Below are positions 52,741 through 60,720 of a stretch of 64,000 nt of DNA, piece after piece. The notes beneath the pieces are model-generated. The model was not told the DNA's origin and made no database searches. It worked only from the letters and a program-made list of their open reading frames with translations. This DNA comes from Streptomyces sp. CB02366 (GTDB lineage: Bacteria; Actinomycetota; Actinomycetes; Streptomycetales; Streptomycetaceae), in contig NZ_LIVT01000006.1 in assembly GCF_001905905.1 (NCBI RefSeq), positions 175,723 to 239,722 on the forward strand. Reading direction: 5' to 3'. Every line of letters starts with the position of its first letter. The stretch's first letter is position 1. The translations under genes and the position numbers were made by a program.

Positions 52741-54372
52741 TCAGCGGCCCTCGCGCACCGCCCCCGGCCCCGTGTCCCGCAGTCCGCCGTCGAGCCGGAG
52801 CCACCGGGTGATCCCGATCGACTCCAGGAACGGCACATCGTGGCTCGCCACGATCAGCGCCCCCTCGTACGCCGCCAGCGCCTCGGTGAGCCGCCGTACG
52901 CTCGCCAGGTCGAGGCTGTTCGTCGGCTCGTCGAGCAGGAGCAGGCGGGGCGCCGGATCGGCCAGCAGCAGCATGGCCAGCGTCGCCCGGAACCGCTCGC
53001 CGCCCGACAGGGCCGACGCCGGACGGTCCGCCGCCGCCCCCTTGAAGAGGAACCGGGCCAGCCGGGCCCGGACCGCGTTCTCCGTACGGTCCGGAGCCGA
53101 GCGGGCCACGTTCCGCGCCACGGACGCGTCGTCGTCCAGCACGTCCAGCCGCTGCGGCAGGAACCCCGTCGCCACCGACGTGCGCACCTCGCCGGAGAGC
53201 GGTGTCAGCTCGCCCGCGATCGTCCGCAGCAACGCCGTCTTGCCCGCCCCGTTGCGCCCGGTCAGCGCGATCCGCTCCGGCCCCCGCACCGTCAACCCGC
53301 CCCGCAGCGGCGGGCCGTACGGCGGCGCCGGATCGCGCAGCAGCAGCACCTCGCTCCCCGGATGGACCCGGGTGCCCGGCAGCTCGATCCGGATCTCCTC
53401 GTCCACCCGCACCGCCGCCTCCGCCTCCTCCAGGCGCTGCTCGGCCGCCGCCAGCCGCTCCGTGTGCAGGATGCGGTGCTTGCCCGCCGAAACCTGGGCC
53501 GCCCGCTTGCGCTGCCCCATCACCACCTTCGGCTCGCGCCTGGTGTCCCACATCTTCTGCCCGTAGCGCCTGCGGCGGGCCAACGTGACGTGGGCGGCGG
53601 ACAGTTCGCGCTTCTGCCGTTGCACGTCCGATTCGGCGACGCGCACCATGCGCCGCGCCGCCTCCTGCTCGACGGCCAGCGCCTCCTGGTACGCCGACAG
53701 GTTCCCGCCGTACCAGGTGACCGAGCCGTCGCGCAGGTCCGCGATCCGGTCCACCCGCTCCAGCAGCTCACGGTCGTGGCTGACGACGAGCAGTACGCCG
53801 CTCCAGGCGTCGACCGCGTCGTACAGGCGGCGACGGGCGTACGCGTCCAGGTCGTTCGTCGGCTCGTCCAGCAGCAGCACCCCGGGCCGGCGCAGCAGCA
53901 GGGGGGCCAGCCGCAGCAGGACGCACTCGCCGCCCGACATCTCCCCGACGGTGCGGTCGAGCCCGATGTGCCCGAGGCCGAGCCCGTCCAGAGCGGCGAG
54001 GGACCTCTCCTCGACGCCCCAGTCGTCGCCGATCACCGCGAAGTGCTCCGCCCGGACGTCGCCCGACTCCACGGCGTCCAGCGCCGCGCGCCGGTCCGCG
54101 ATCCCGAGCACCTGATCGACCCGCAGCGCGGTGTCCAGGACCGCGGTCTGCGGGAGATGGCCGAGCTCGCCGCGGATTCTGACCGTCCCGGCACTCGGGG
54201 CGAGTTCACCGGCGATCAGCCGCAACAGGGTGGACTTGCCGCACCCGTTGAGTCCGATGAGCCCGGTGCGGCCGGGGCCCACGGAGAGGTCCAGGCCGGT
54301 GAAGACCTCGCCGCCGCCGGGGTGGCGGAAGGAGAGGGAGGTACAGCTGATATGGGCGGTGGCGGCAGGCAT
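52741..54372 (-). CDS. ABC-F protein, probable antibiotic resistance type
   Basis: A 543-residue soluble protein with two ABC ATPase domains and no membrane part. First domain: Walker A GLNGCGKST, signature MSGGE, Walker B LLLDEPTNDLD, H-loop VVSHD. A long charged linker (about 230-310; RRYGQKMWDTRREP) follows, then a second domain with GRNGAGKTA, LSGGE, LLLDEPTNSLD and VASHD. ABC-F proteins bind the ribosome and either displace antibiotics (macrolides, lincosamides, pleuromutilins) or aid translation. Placement with a UvrA-like gene suggests drug defence. The 200-base upstream region may act as an attenuator. Confidence 0.9.
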   Translation of the reverse strand: MPAATAHISCTSLSFRHPGGGEVFTGLDLSVGPGRTGLIGLNGCGKSTLLRLIAGELAPSAGTVRIRGELGHLPQTAVLDTALRVDQVLGIADRRAALDAVESGDVRAEHFAVIGDDWGVEERSLAALDGLGLGHIGLDRTVGEMSGGECVLLRLAPLLLRRPGVLLLDEPTNDLDAYARRRLYDAVDAWSGVLLVVSHDRELLERVDRIADLRDGSVTWYGGNLSAYQEALAVEQEAARRMVRVAESDVQRQKRELSAAHVTLARRRRYGQKMWDTRREPKVVMGQRKRAAQVSAGKHRILHTERLAAAEQRLEEAEAAVRVDEEIRIELPGTRVHPGSEVLLLRDPAPPYGPPLRGGLTVRGPERIALTGRNGAGKTALLRTIAGELTPLSGEVRTSVATGFLPQRLDVLDDDASVARNVARSAPDRTENAVRARLARFLFKGAAADRPASALSGGERFRATLAMLLLADPAPRLLLLDEPTNSLDLASVRRLTEALAAYEGALIVASHDVPFLESIGITRWLRLDGGLRDTGPGAVREGR

Positions 54373-54579
54373 GCGGAACCCCCGTGGACGTCGAGGAGGA
54401 CGAGGACGGCTGACAGCTGAGATCGCACACGGGCGCCGGGGCCGCGGCAGGGCGCGGCGGGCGCTGCACGGTGTGCACAGGACCTCAGATCAGCAACGTC
54501 CCACTCCGATCGACGACGACAGGGACCGTCACGAAGGCAGGGCCGGGAAGCGGGCCGGGCAAGGGGATTTACGGCGAGG

Positions 54580-54996
54580 TCAGCGGTCCTCGCCCAGCAG
54601 GCCGCTCAGGCCCCGGTCCACATCCAGGTACAGGTGCTCCTCGCCCTCCGGCACCAGCTCCCGCGCCCGCTCCAGGAAGCGCCGCAGCTCCTCGGTGCGC
54701 ACATGGACCATGGCGATGCCCTCGGGGGCGTGGAACTCCAGCACGGTCCGGTCGTACCCGAACGGCCGCACCCGCACGTCCCCTTCTCCCGCCGGGTCGT
54801 CCACCCCGGCGGCCAGCAGCTCGCGGGAGAACTCCCAGGAGACCTCGGTGCCTTCCAGGGTCGCCGGGGCGGGGAACGCCATGCGGACGGCGAAGGGGTA
54901 CTCCCGGTCGTAGCTGAGCATGGCGGGCAGGGTCTCCATCCGCGGGGCGGACGCGACCATGCGAGCCTGCACGGACTGCTCGATAACGCTGGACAA
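54580..54996 (-). CDS. SsgA-like protein (sporulation-specific cell division family)
   Basis: A 138-residue protein of the SALP family, which in streptomycetes controls septum site choice and spore maturation (SsgA, SsgB). The family pattern is clear: LPAMLSYDREYPFAVRMAF, then VSWEFSRELLAAGVDDPAGEGDVRV and a final DVDRGLSGLL. The TTG at 54996 is chosen because AGGGAG lies 9 bases upstream and the length then matches SsgB (137 residues); a longer frame to 55071 contains non-family sequence. Which of the seven or so SALP paralogues it is could not be decided. Confidence 0.85.
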   Translation of the reverse strand: MSSVIEQSVQARMVASAPRMETLPAMLSYDREYPFAVRMAFPAPATLEGTEVSWEFSRELLAAGVDDPAGEGDVRVRPFGYDRTVLEFHAPEGIAMVHVRTEELRRFLERARELVPEGEEHLYLDVDRGLSGLLGEDR

Positions 54997-55200
54997 GACC
55001 TGCTCCCTCTCGCTGCTGGGTGAACGGTTCCCGGCACTGGAGTAGACGACGGAACCCTTCGTTTCGTGCACCGACGCGCGGCGTGAGCTGCGTCACCGGT
55101 TCCGGCCGGTCCCGCCGCGCCTCCGCGCCCCCGCTCTCCTGCCCGCTCGGCGGCGACGCACCCTGGACGCGCCGGAACCCGTGGGCTAGCTTCCTGCGCC

Positions 55201-56319
55201 ATGAAGGCGATGGGGAACACGAGACGGCTGATGGCACTGGTGACCGGCGGGGCGGCGCTGGCCGCCGCACTGGTCGCGCCGGGCGCGCACGCTGCGGGGG
55301 GCCACGGCGGGGAGGCGGCCTCCACGAAGCCCGCCGTCCGCGGCCCGCTGCCCGGCTGGAAGCTCACCGACACCGGCACGGAGTCCCGCTTCCGGGGGCT
55401 CGCGGCGGTCAGCCGCAGCACCGCCTGGGTCGCCGGGTCGAAGGGCACGGTCCTGCGCACCGGCGACGGCGGCCGGAGCTGGCGCGACGTGTCGCCGCCG
55501 GGGGCCGCCGAGCTCGAACTGCGGGACATCGAGGCGTTCGACGGGAAGCGGGCCGTCGCCCTGGCCATCGGCGAGGGCGAGGCGTCCCGGGTCCTGCGCA
55601 CCGAGGACGGCGGGGCGACCTGGACCGAGTCCTTCCGCAACACCGACCCGCGCGCCTTCTTCAACTGCCTGACCTTCTTCGACAGCCGGCACGGCCTCGC
55701 CGCGGGCGACCCGGTGGACGGCAGGTTCCGCCTCCTGTCCACGGCGGACGGCGGCCGCTCCTGGCGGGTCCTGCCGAACGCCGGGATGCCCGCCGCCCTG
55801 CCGGGCGAAGCGGGGTTCGCCGCGAGCGGCCAGTGCCTGGTCGGCTCCGGTCCGAAGGACGTCTGGCTGACCACCGGGGGAGCGGAGACCGCCCGCGTCC
55901 TGCACTCCCGGGACCGGGGGCTTACCTGGACGGCGAGCGCCTCGACCCTCCCGGCGGGCGATCCGGCGCGCGGCGTCTTCGCCGTGGCCTTCCGCGACCG
56001 GGGCCACGGCATCGCGGTCGGCGGCGACTACCGCGCCGACCAGCCATCGCCCCGGGCCGCCGCGGTGACCGGGGACGGCGGCCGGACCTGGCGGCAGGCG
56101 GCCACGCCGCCGCCCGCCTACCGCTCCGGCGTCGCCTGGCTGCCGCACAGCCGCACCGCCGCCCTGGCCGTCGGCCCGACCGGCACCGACCTCACCCTGG
56201 ACGGCGGGCGCACCTGGCGGACGGTCGACCCCGGTTCGTACGACACCGTCGACTGCACCCCGGACCTGGGCTGCTGGGCGGCGGGCGAGAAGGGACGGGT
56301 GGCCCGGCTGGGATTCTAG
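55201..56319 (+). CDS. Secreted YCF48/BNR-repeat beta-propeller protein
   Basis: A 372-residue exported protein: signal peptide (about 1-31), then a seven-bladed propeller with repeated GDGGRSWR, EDGGATWT, ADGGRSWR, RDRGLTW, GDGGRTWR and LDGGRTWR motifs, one per blade. These Asp-box repeats occur in sialidases and in YCF48/HCF136 photosystem-II assembly proteins; Streptomyces homologues are annotated as oxidoreductases without evidence. No catalytic sialidase residues were seen. The ATG at 55201 gives the signal peptide directly. Confidence 0.85.
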   Translation: MKAMGNTRRLMALVTGGAALAAALVAPGAHAAGGHGGEAASTKPAVRGPLPGWKLTDTGTESRFRGLAAVSRSTAWVAGSKGTVLRTGDGGRSWRDVSPPGAAELELRDIEAFDGKRAVALAIGEGEASRVLRTEDGGATWTESFRNTDPRAFFNCLTFFDSRHGLAAGDPVDGRFRLLSTADGGRSWRVLPNAGMPAALPGEAGFAASGQCLVGSGPKDVWLTTGGAETARVLHSRDRGLTWTASASTLPAGDPARGVFAVAFRDRGHGIAVGGDYRADQPSPRAAAVTGDGGRTWRQAATPPPAYRSGVAWLPHSRTAALAVGPTGTDLTLDGGRTWRTVDPGSYDTVDCTPDLGCWAAGEKGRVARLGF

Positions 56320-56321
56320 GA

Positions 56322-56392
56322 CGTGTTGCGAAAGAAGCGTCGTCCGCCCGGGAGGGCGGGCGTCGCCGAGCAGGCGGGACTTCCGAAACACG
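56322..56392. repeat. Imperfect inverted repeat
   Basis: CGTGTTGCGAAAG (56322-56334) and CTTCCGAAACACG (56380-56392) match in 11 of 13 pairs, enclosing an inner CCGCCCGGGAGGGCGGG hairpin (about 56344-56360). It could be a terminator for the YCF48-like gene or a small mobile remnant. Confidence 0.4.
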
Positions 56393-56410
56393 CCCTGGGG
56401 CCGCCGGGTT

Positions 56411-56450
56411 CCTCGTAGGGCGGCCCCACCAGCGGAGCCGCCCTACGAGG
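56411..56450. terminator. Bidirectional terminator containing a stop codon
   Basis: Perfect 14-bp stem (CCTCGTAGGGCGGC at 56411-56424, complement at 56437-56450). The right arm contains the stop codon of the minus-strand hydrolase gene, the same arrangement as at 6595-6652. Confidence 0.75.
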
Positions 56451-57309
56451 CGTCCAGCACCTCGCGCAGCCGCTCGGCGAACTCGTCGGGCTTGCCCGGG
56501 TAGCCGAACTCTCCGTCGATGAAACCGGCGTGATGGCTCGGGAAGACGGTCACCCGCTGCCCGAGCAGTTCGGCGGCGGCGACGGACGTCCGCCCGGTCT
56601 GCACCGTCCGCGACTCCTCGCCCACGGCGATCACCACCCGCGTGCCCGCCGCGGCGATCGCCCCGGAGTCCGGCCGGTGGTCGCCGACCGCCCAGGACCA
56701 GTCGGACAACAGCGGGTCCTCCCGGGAGCCGTCGTCCTCGGTGGGCATGCCGAACGCGGCGGGATCGGGCGCCGGCCGGGCGAAATACGCCTCGGTGAAC
56801 TCGCCCTCCCACGAGGTCATCGCCACGAACGCGGCCATCCCGGCGCCCCATCCGCGCGCCTCGTACGCCTCCCGGACCCCGGCCCGCGCCCGGACGGCCG
56901 CGGGGCCGTCCGGGGTGAGCGTGATGAGCGGCGGCTCGTGCGCGACGAGGGTCGCCACGTCGGCGGGGTGGCGCGCCACCAGGGCGAGGGCGGCGACCGC
57001 GCCACCGCTGCTGGCGAACATCTCGACCGGCCCGGCCCCGAGCGCCTCGACGACGGCGTGCACGTCGTCGGCCAGCATCTCGGGCGTGTACTCCACCCGG
57101 CCGTCCTTGCGGGTGGAGCGGCCGAGCCCCCGGGGGTCGTAGGTGACGACGGTCCGGTCGGGGAAGCGCGCCGCCAGAGCGGCGAACCCGGTGGCGTCCA
57201 TGGGGTGCCCGATCAGGACCAGCGGCGGGCGGCCGTCGGCGGTGGGCAGGGGGCCGCGCACGTCGTACACGAGGTCGGCGCCGGCTGTGGTGAGGATGTA
57301 GGTCTCCAT
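56443..57309 (-). CDS. Alpha/beta-hydrolase
   Basis: A 288-residue alpha/beta-hydrolase. The oxyanion strand is LVLIGHPMDATG (about 30-41), the nucleophile elbow is FASSGGA with Ser in the small-x-Ser-x-small form (about 98-104), the acid would be in the strand after VVIAVGEES, and the catalytic His is in FPSHHAGF (about 257-264). Substrate is not predictable. It starts at an ATG at 57309 with a separate promoter likely, 54 bases after the YciI gene in the same direction. Confidence 0.83.
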   Translation of the reverse strand: METYILTTAGADLVYDVRGPLPTADGRPPLVLIGHPMDATGFAALAARFPDRTVVTYDPRGLGRSTRKDGRVEYTPEMLADDVHAVVEALGAGPVEMFASSGGAVAALALVARHPADVATLVAHEPPLITLTPDGPAAVRARAGVREAYEARGWGAGMAAFVAMTSWEGEFTEAYFARPAPDPAAFGMPTEDDGSREDPLLSDWSWAVGDHRPDSGAIAAAGTRVVIAVGEESRTVQTGRTSVAAAELLGQRVTVFPSHHAGFIDGEFGYPGKPDEFAERLREVLDAS

Positions 57310-57363
57310 ACCCGTGCAGACCGACCCCGCCCCGAAAACTCATCGGTGGCGGGGCGCCGTCCG

Positions 57364-57660
57364 CTACGGCAGCCGTTGTCGGTGGGGGGCGAGCTCCGGC
57401 GCGGTCCTGGTGGCGATGAACTCGGTGATCCGGTACGCGCACACGCCGTGCGCCGCGAACGGGTCGGCCGCCGCGATCCCCTCGATCGCCGCCCGGTCCT
57501 CCCCGACGGCCAGGATCACCCCGCCGTCCCGCGGGTTCTTGCGGCCCGACGCGATGAAGACGCCCGCCGCGTACTGTGCGTCGAGCCACGCCATGTGCTC
57601 CGCCATCAGGGCGTCGACGCGCTCGACCGGCGCGGTGTAGGTCAATTCGAGTACGAACAT
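57364..57660 (-). CDS. YciI-family protein
   Basis: A 98-residue protein of the YciI ferredoxin-like fold (MFVLELTYTAPVERVDALM at the start, GGVILAVGEDRAAIEGI in the middle, and DPFAAHGVCAYRITEF at the end). The conserved His/Asp pair of the family appears as H22 and D72 or nearby. Function of the family is uncertain; some act as chloromuconolactone dehalogenase-like enzymes. The ATG at 57660 is the natural start; the frame upstream belongs to the disrupted gene described next. Confidence 0.87.
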   Translation of the reverse strand: MFVLELTYTAPVERVDALMAEHMAWLDAQYAAGVFIASGRKNPRDGGVILAVGEDRAAIEGIAAADPFAAHGVCAYRITEFIATRTAPELAPHRQRLP

Positions 57661-57670
57661 GATCGTCAGG

Positions 57671-58035
57671 CTACGGGATGCCGAACGCGGCGAGGATGGA
57701 CTCCATGGCCGCGAGCGGCAGCGCGGGCCCCTCCGCCGCGGCCTCCGGATCCCGCGCCACCAGCAACCGCGCCCCCGGGTCCGGACGGTCCGCATCCCGA
57801 GGTGCGCGGACTCGGCGCACGCCCGCAGGAGCACGGGATCGTCGAGCGACCGCATCACCCAGGGCGGCGGGCGGAGGATGTCGTCGGGGCCCACATGGCG
57901 ATCGATCGCCGTCCGTTGTTCCTCGGTCGACTCCGGGCGCAGGGAGACCCCGAGGCGGACCGCCGGGGAGCCGTCGGAGGCGAGGTCCGCTCTGTCCCTC
58001 GCGCCGGTATGCGGAGAGGCCCGTGCCCGGCACAC
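57671..58035 (-). pseudogene. Probable frameshifted gene of unknown function
   Basis: Two adjacent minus-strand frames each read as natural protein. One (about 58035-57790) contains VSLRPESTEEQRTAIDRHVG, DDILRPPPWVMRSLDDP and CAESAHLGMR. The other (about 57800-57671) contains ARLLVARDPEAAAEGPALP and ends MESILAAFGIP. Joining them with a single-base shift near 57785-57800 gives one protein of roughly 120 residues. Its start is unclear (GTG at 58035 possible). This may be a real inactivation or a sequencing error. It lies between the YciI gene (10 bases away) and divergent endonuclease V. Confidence 0.55.
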
Positions 58036-58105
58036 CCCCCCGGACCTGCGGCCCGGCGGCGCCCGTGGTCGCGGGGCGGTCCCGGCGGCGCATAGGCTTC
58101 CCGGT

Positions 58106-58798
58106 ATGACGAGCTCCCCCGCCCCCGCCCACGAGACCCCCGCCGACGAAGCCGAGGGCCGGGCGGTCCAGGACCGGCTGCGTGAGCGGGTGATCCTCGA
58201 CGAGGTGGGGCCGGAGGCGGGAACGGGACTGGTCACCGGGGTGGACGTGGCCTACGACGAGGAGAAGGACGTCGTCGTCGCGGCGGCCGTGGTGCTGGAC
58301 GCCGCGACGCTGGAGACGGTCGAGGAGGCCACCGCCGTCGGCAGGATCGTCTTCCCGTACGTGCCCGGCCTGCTGGCCTTCCGGGAGATCCCCACGGTGC
58401 TGGAGGCCCTGGCGGAGCTGAGCGTCGACCCCGGCCTCGTCGTCTGCGACGGCTACGGTGTGGCGCACCCGCGCCGCTTCGGACTCGCCAGCCATCTGGG
58501 CGTGCTCACCGGCCTGCCGGTGATCGGCGTCGGCAAGAACCCGTTCACGTTCACCTACGAGGCCCCCGGCCCCCGGCGCGGTGACTCCTCCCCGCTGCTG
58601 GACGGCGACGAGGTGGTCGGCCGGGCGCTGCGCACCCGGGAGAGCACCAGTCCGGTCTTCGTCTCGGTCGGCCACCGCATCAGCCTCGACAACGCCTGCG
58701 CCCACACGCTCCGCCTCGCGGGCCGCTACCGGCAGCCGGAGAGCACCCGGCGGGCGGACGCCCTGTGCCGTCGGGTCCTGCGGGAGGCGACCGCCTGA
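58106..58798 (+). CDS. nfi: Endonuclease V (deoxyinosine-specific)
   Basis: A 230-residue endonuclease V, which nicks DNA one base 3' of deoxyinosine and may cut RNA with inosine. Family motifs are GVDVAY with the first metal Asp (about 45-50), PYVPGLLAFREIP with the catalytic Glu (about 84-96), DGYGVAHPRRFGLASHLG with the second Asp (about 115-132), and GVGKNPF. The ATG at 58106 is used; the upstream open frame is shadow. It lies divergent from the disrupted gene. Confidence 0.92.
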   Translation: MTSSPAPAHETPADEAEGRAVQDRLRERVILDEVGPEAGTGLVTGVDVAYDEEKDVVVAAAVVLDAATLETVEEATAVGRIVFPYVPGLLAFREIPTVLEALAELSVDPGLVVCDGYGVAHPRRFGLASHLGVLTGLPVIGVGKNPFTFTYEAPGPRRGDSSPLLDGDEVVGRALRTRESTSPVFVSVGHRISLDNACAHTLRLAGRYRQPESTRRADALCRRVLREATA

Positions 58799-58874
58799 AC
58801 GGGCCCGCTCCCAAGGGCGTCCCCGGGCGGCGGTAGCGCGCCCCCTCAGGGGACGCGCGTGGAGGCCGCCGGCC

Positions 58875-59072
58875 TTGTTCCTGCTGCTCGGAGCGGTCGC
58901 CGCACCGGCGTTCGCGCGCGGCGGCGGCCCCGTGGGGGCCGTCGTCCTCCCGGCGCTGTCCGTGCTGTTCGCCGCCGTGAACCCGACCCTGCTCTTCCCG
59001 CACCGCCCCGGGCCCCGCGTGGGCGGGCGACCGCCGCCTGACGTCCCGGGCATGGAACAGTCCTGCAACTGA
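58875..59072 (+). CDS. Possible small hydrophobic protein
   Basis: A possible 65-residue protein from a TTG at 58875 with GGAGG 9 bases upstream. It has two hydrophobic stretches (FLLLGAVAAPAFA and VVLPALSVLFAAVN) and a short polar tail. No homologue is recognised, and the low-complexity composition leaves doubt. It is the only sensible frame in the gap after endonuclease V. Confidence 0.35.
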   Translation: MFLLLGAVAAPAFARGGGPVGAVVLPALSVLFAAVNPTLLFPHRPGPRVGGRPPPDVPGMEQSCN

Positions 59073-59120
59073 GTACGCGTACGGATGGCATGAATCCGTA
59101 CAGCTGGGCAGGCTGAACAC

Positions 59121-59264
59121 ATGAACGCCACTCGCACAGCCGTCCGCCCCGTGTCCTTCGACCCGGCCCAGCGCCGCATGGCTCTCGGCATGCTTCTGGG
59201 GAGCGCCGCCGGGCTCGTCTGGCTGGGCGCGATGCTCTACACGGTGGCCGGCTGGATCTTCTGA
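59121..59264 (+). CDS. Small single-pass membrane protein
   Basis: A 47-residue protein, MNATRTAVRPVSF at the start and one membrane helix (MALGMLLGSAAGLVWLGAML, about 20-39), ending VAGWIF. The ATG at 59121 follows a GGCAGGCTGAACAC context, with only a weak ribosome binding site. The hydrophilic start and clean helix suggest a real conserved small protein. It is too short for confident assignment. Confidence 0.55.
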   Translation: MNATRTAVRPVSFDPAQRRMALGMLLGSAAGLVWLGAMLYTVAGWIF

Positions 59265-59322
59265 CCCTCCCGGCCCGCTCCGAGGTCCGGAGCGCCCCGG
59301 CCGCGGCGCCCGAGGCCCGCGG

Positions 59323-60513
59323 TCAGCGCGTCGCCGCCACCCGGAACCGCAGCCCCGCCGCCGTCAGCCGCTCCAGGAGCGCGTCGCCCATGGCCACCGC
59401 CGTGGTGACCTGCCCGAAGGTCTCCGGCAGTTCGTCCAGCGCCAGGCACACCGCCGATTCGGCCAGGATCTTCGCCGTCTCGCCGTACCCGGGGTCGCCG
59501 CCGGACACCTCGGTGAACACGCGCCGCCCGCCGCCCTCCCCGACGAAGCGGACGGTGAACCAGCTCCGCTCCCGGCGCGCCTCGTCCGGCCCCTGCCCCG
59601 CCTCGTAACGCCCCATCAGCCACTCCCGTACGCCTTCCACCTGCGCGGCGGCCACCAGCGCGCCGATCGCCACCGGGGCGGCCAGGGCCATCGGCAGCGT
59701 CTTGACCGAGGCGAAGTGGCGGTAGCCGAAGTCGGGTCCGTACCGCTCCAGAGCCCGTGCGGAGCGGCCCACGATCGCCGGGTCCACCGTCGGCAGCGGC
59801 AGCGCCCAGGTGCCGACGGCTCCGTTGAAGTGCGGTGGGCCCGAGGGCGTGCGGACCCGCCGGCCCACCAGGCGCGGTTCGTGCAGCCGGCGTTCGCGGG
59901 CGGCGGCCAGCATCTGCGGCCCCCGGCCGATCGCGGTCAGCGCGGAGGCGAACGTGCCGCCCGAGAACACCGCGTCGGTCCGCACGAAGCCGTCCACGCT
60001 CAGCGGCACGCCCTCGGGAAGCTGCTTGACGGTGAACCAGACGCCGAGGTCGTGCGGTACCGAGTCGAAGCCGCAGGCGTGCACGAGGCGCGCCCCCGTC
60101 TCCCGGGCCCGCGCGTCGTTCTCCAGGTACATCCGGTCGATGAACTCCGCCTCGCCCGTGAGGTCCGCGTAGTCCGTCCCGGCCTCCGCGCAGGCGGCGA
60201 CGAGCTTCTCGCCGTAGCGGATGTACGGCCCCACCGTCGAGGCCACCACCCGCGTGGAGGCGGCCAGTTCGGCCAGTGCCTCCGCGTCGTCCGCGTCCGC
60301 CTCCACCAGGGGCAGCTCGGCGCAGGCGGGGTCGATCGCGGTGAGCCGCTCGCGCAGCGCCTCCAGCTTGTCCCGGCTGCGACCGGCCGCCGCCCAGCGG
60401 AGTCCGGCGGGGGCGTGGGCCGCCAGGTACTCGGCGGTGAGCGTCCCCACGAAACCGGTGGCGCCGAAGAGGACCACGTCCAAGGGGCGTGACGCGTCGT
60501 TCTGCCTGTTCAC
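59323..60513 (-). CDS. Saccharopine-dehydrogenase-like NADP-binding oxidoreductase
   Basis: A 396-residue protein with a Rossmann start VLFGATGFVGTLTAEYLA (about 14-31) and the fold of the saccharopine-dehydrogenase superfamily (AAAGRSRDKLEALR, ACGFDSVPHDLG). The mycobacterial members of this group include trans-acting enoyl reductases that work with polyketide synthases, though several are unassigned. The GTG at 60513 has GGAGG 5 bases upstream; the frame is open further upstream into the regulatory region. It is divergent from the acyl-CoA operon. Confidence 0.82.
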   Translation of the reverse strand: MNRQNDASRPLDVVLFGATGFVGTLTAEYLAAHAPAGLRWAAAGRSRDKLEALRERLTAIDPACAELPLVEADADDAEALAELAASTRVVASTVGPYIRYGEKLVAACAEAGTDYADLTGEAEFIDRMYLENDARARETGARLVHACGFDSVPHDLGVWFTVKQLPEGVPLSVDGFVRTDAVFSGGTFASALTAIGRGPQMLAAARERRLHEPRLVGRRVRTPSGPPHFNGAVGTWALPLPTVDPAIVGRSARALERYGPDFGYRHFASVKTLPMALAAPVAIGALVAAAQVEGVREWLMGRYEAGQGPDEARRERSWFTVRFVGEGGGRRVFTEVSGGDPGYGETAKILAESAVCLALDELPETFGQVTTAVAMGDALLERLTAAGLRFRVAATR

Positions 60514-60624
60514 GAGTACCTCCGCTGGAAGCCGTTGCCGACATGGCAGGCAGAGGGTAGCGGAGAGCGCCGTGGCGACGTCCGGCCGGGCGGACCCGGT
60601 ACGAGAGGATCGGAGCAAAGAACT

Positions 60625-60632
60625 AAGCGCTT
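60625..60632. promoter_or_regulatory. Candidate TetR-type half-site pair (AAGCGCTT)
   Basis: CTAAGCGCTTGC with the perfect 8-base core AAGCGCTT, lying between divergent genes starting at 60513 and 60721. Short, so chance occurrence is possible. Confidence 0.35.
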
Positions 60633-60647
60633 GCTCGCCCCGAGGGG

Positions 60648-60676
60648 TTGTGCGGAGCCGGGCCCGTTCTTAGCAT
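60648..60676 (+). promoter_or_regulatory. Promoter of the CoA-transferase operon
   Basis: TTGTGC (60648-60653), a 17-base spacer and TAGCAT (60671-60676) form a normal streptomycete promoter. The expected start of transcription falls inside the palindrome 60678-60694. Confidence 0.5.
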
Positions 60677-60677
60677 C

Positions 60678-60694
60678 ACTGATGTTACATCGGT
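60678..60694. promoter_or_regulatory. Near-perfect 17-bp palindromic operator
   Basis: ACTGATGTTACATCGGT is symmetric except for one outer pair and the centre base. It directly follows the -10 box, so a bound protein would block initiation. TetR-type control is inferred; no regulator gene is in this part of the window. Confidence 0.55.
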
Positions 60695-60720
60695 TGTGTC
60701 ACACCCTTGGGGGATCACAG

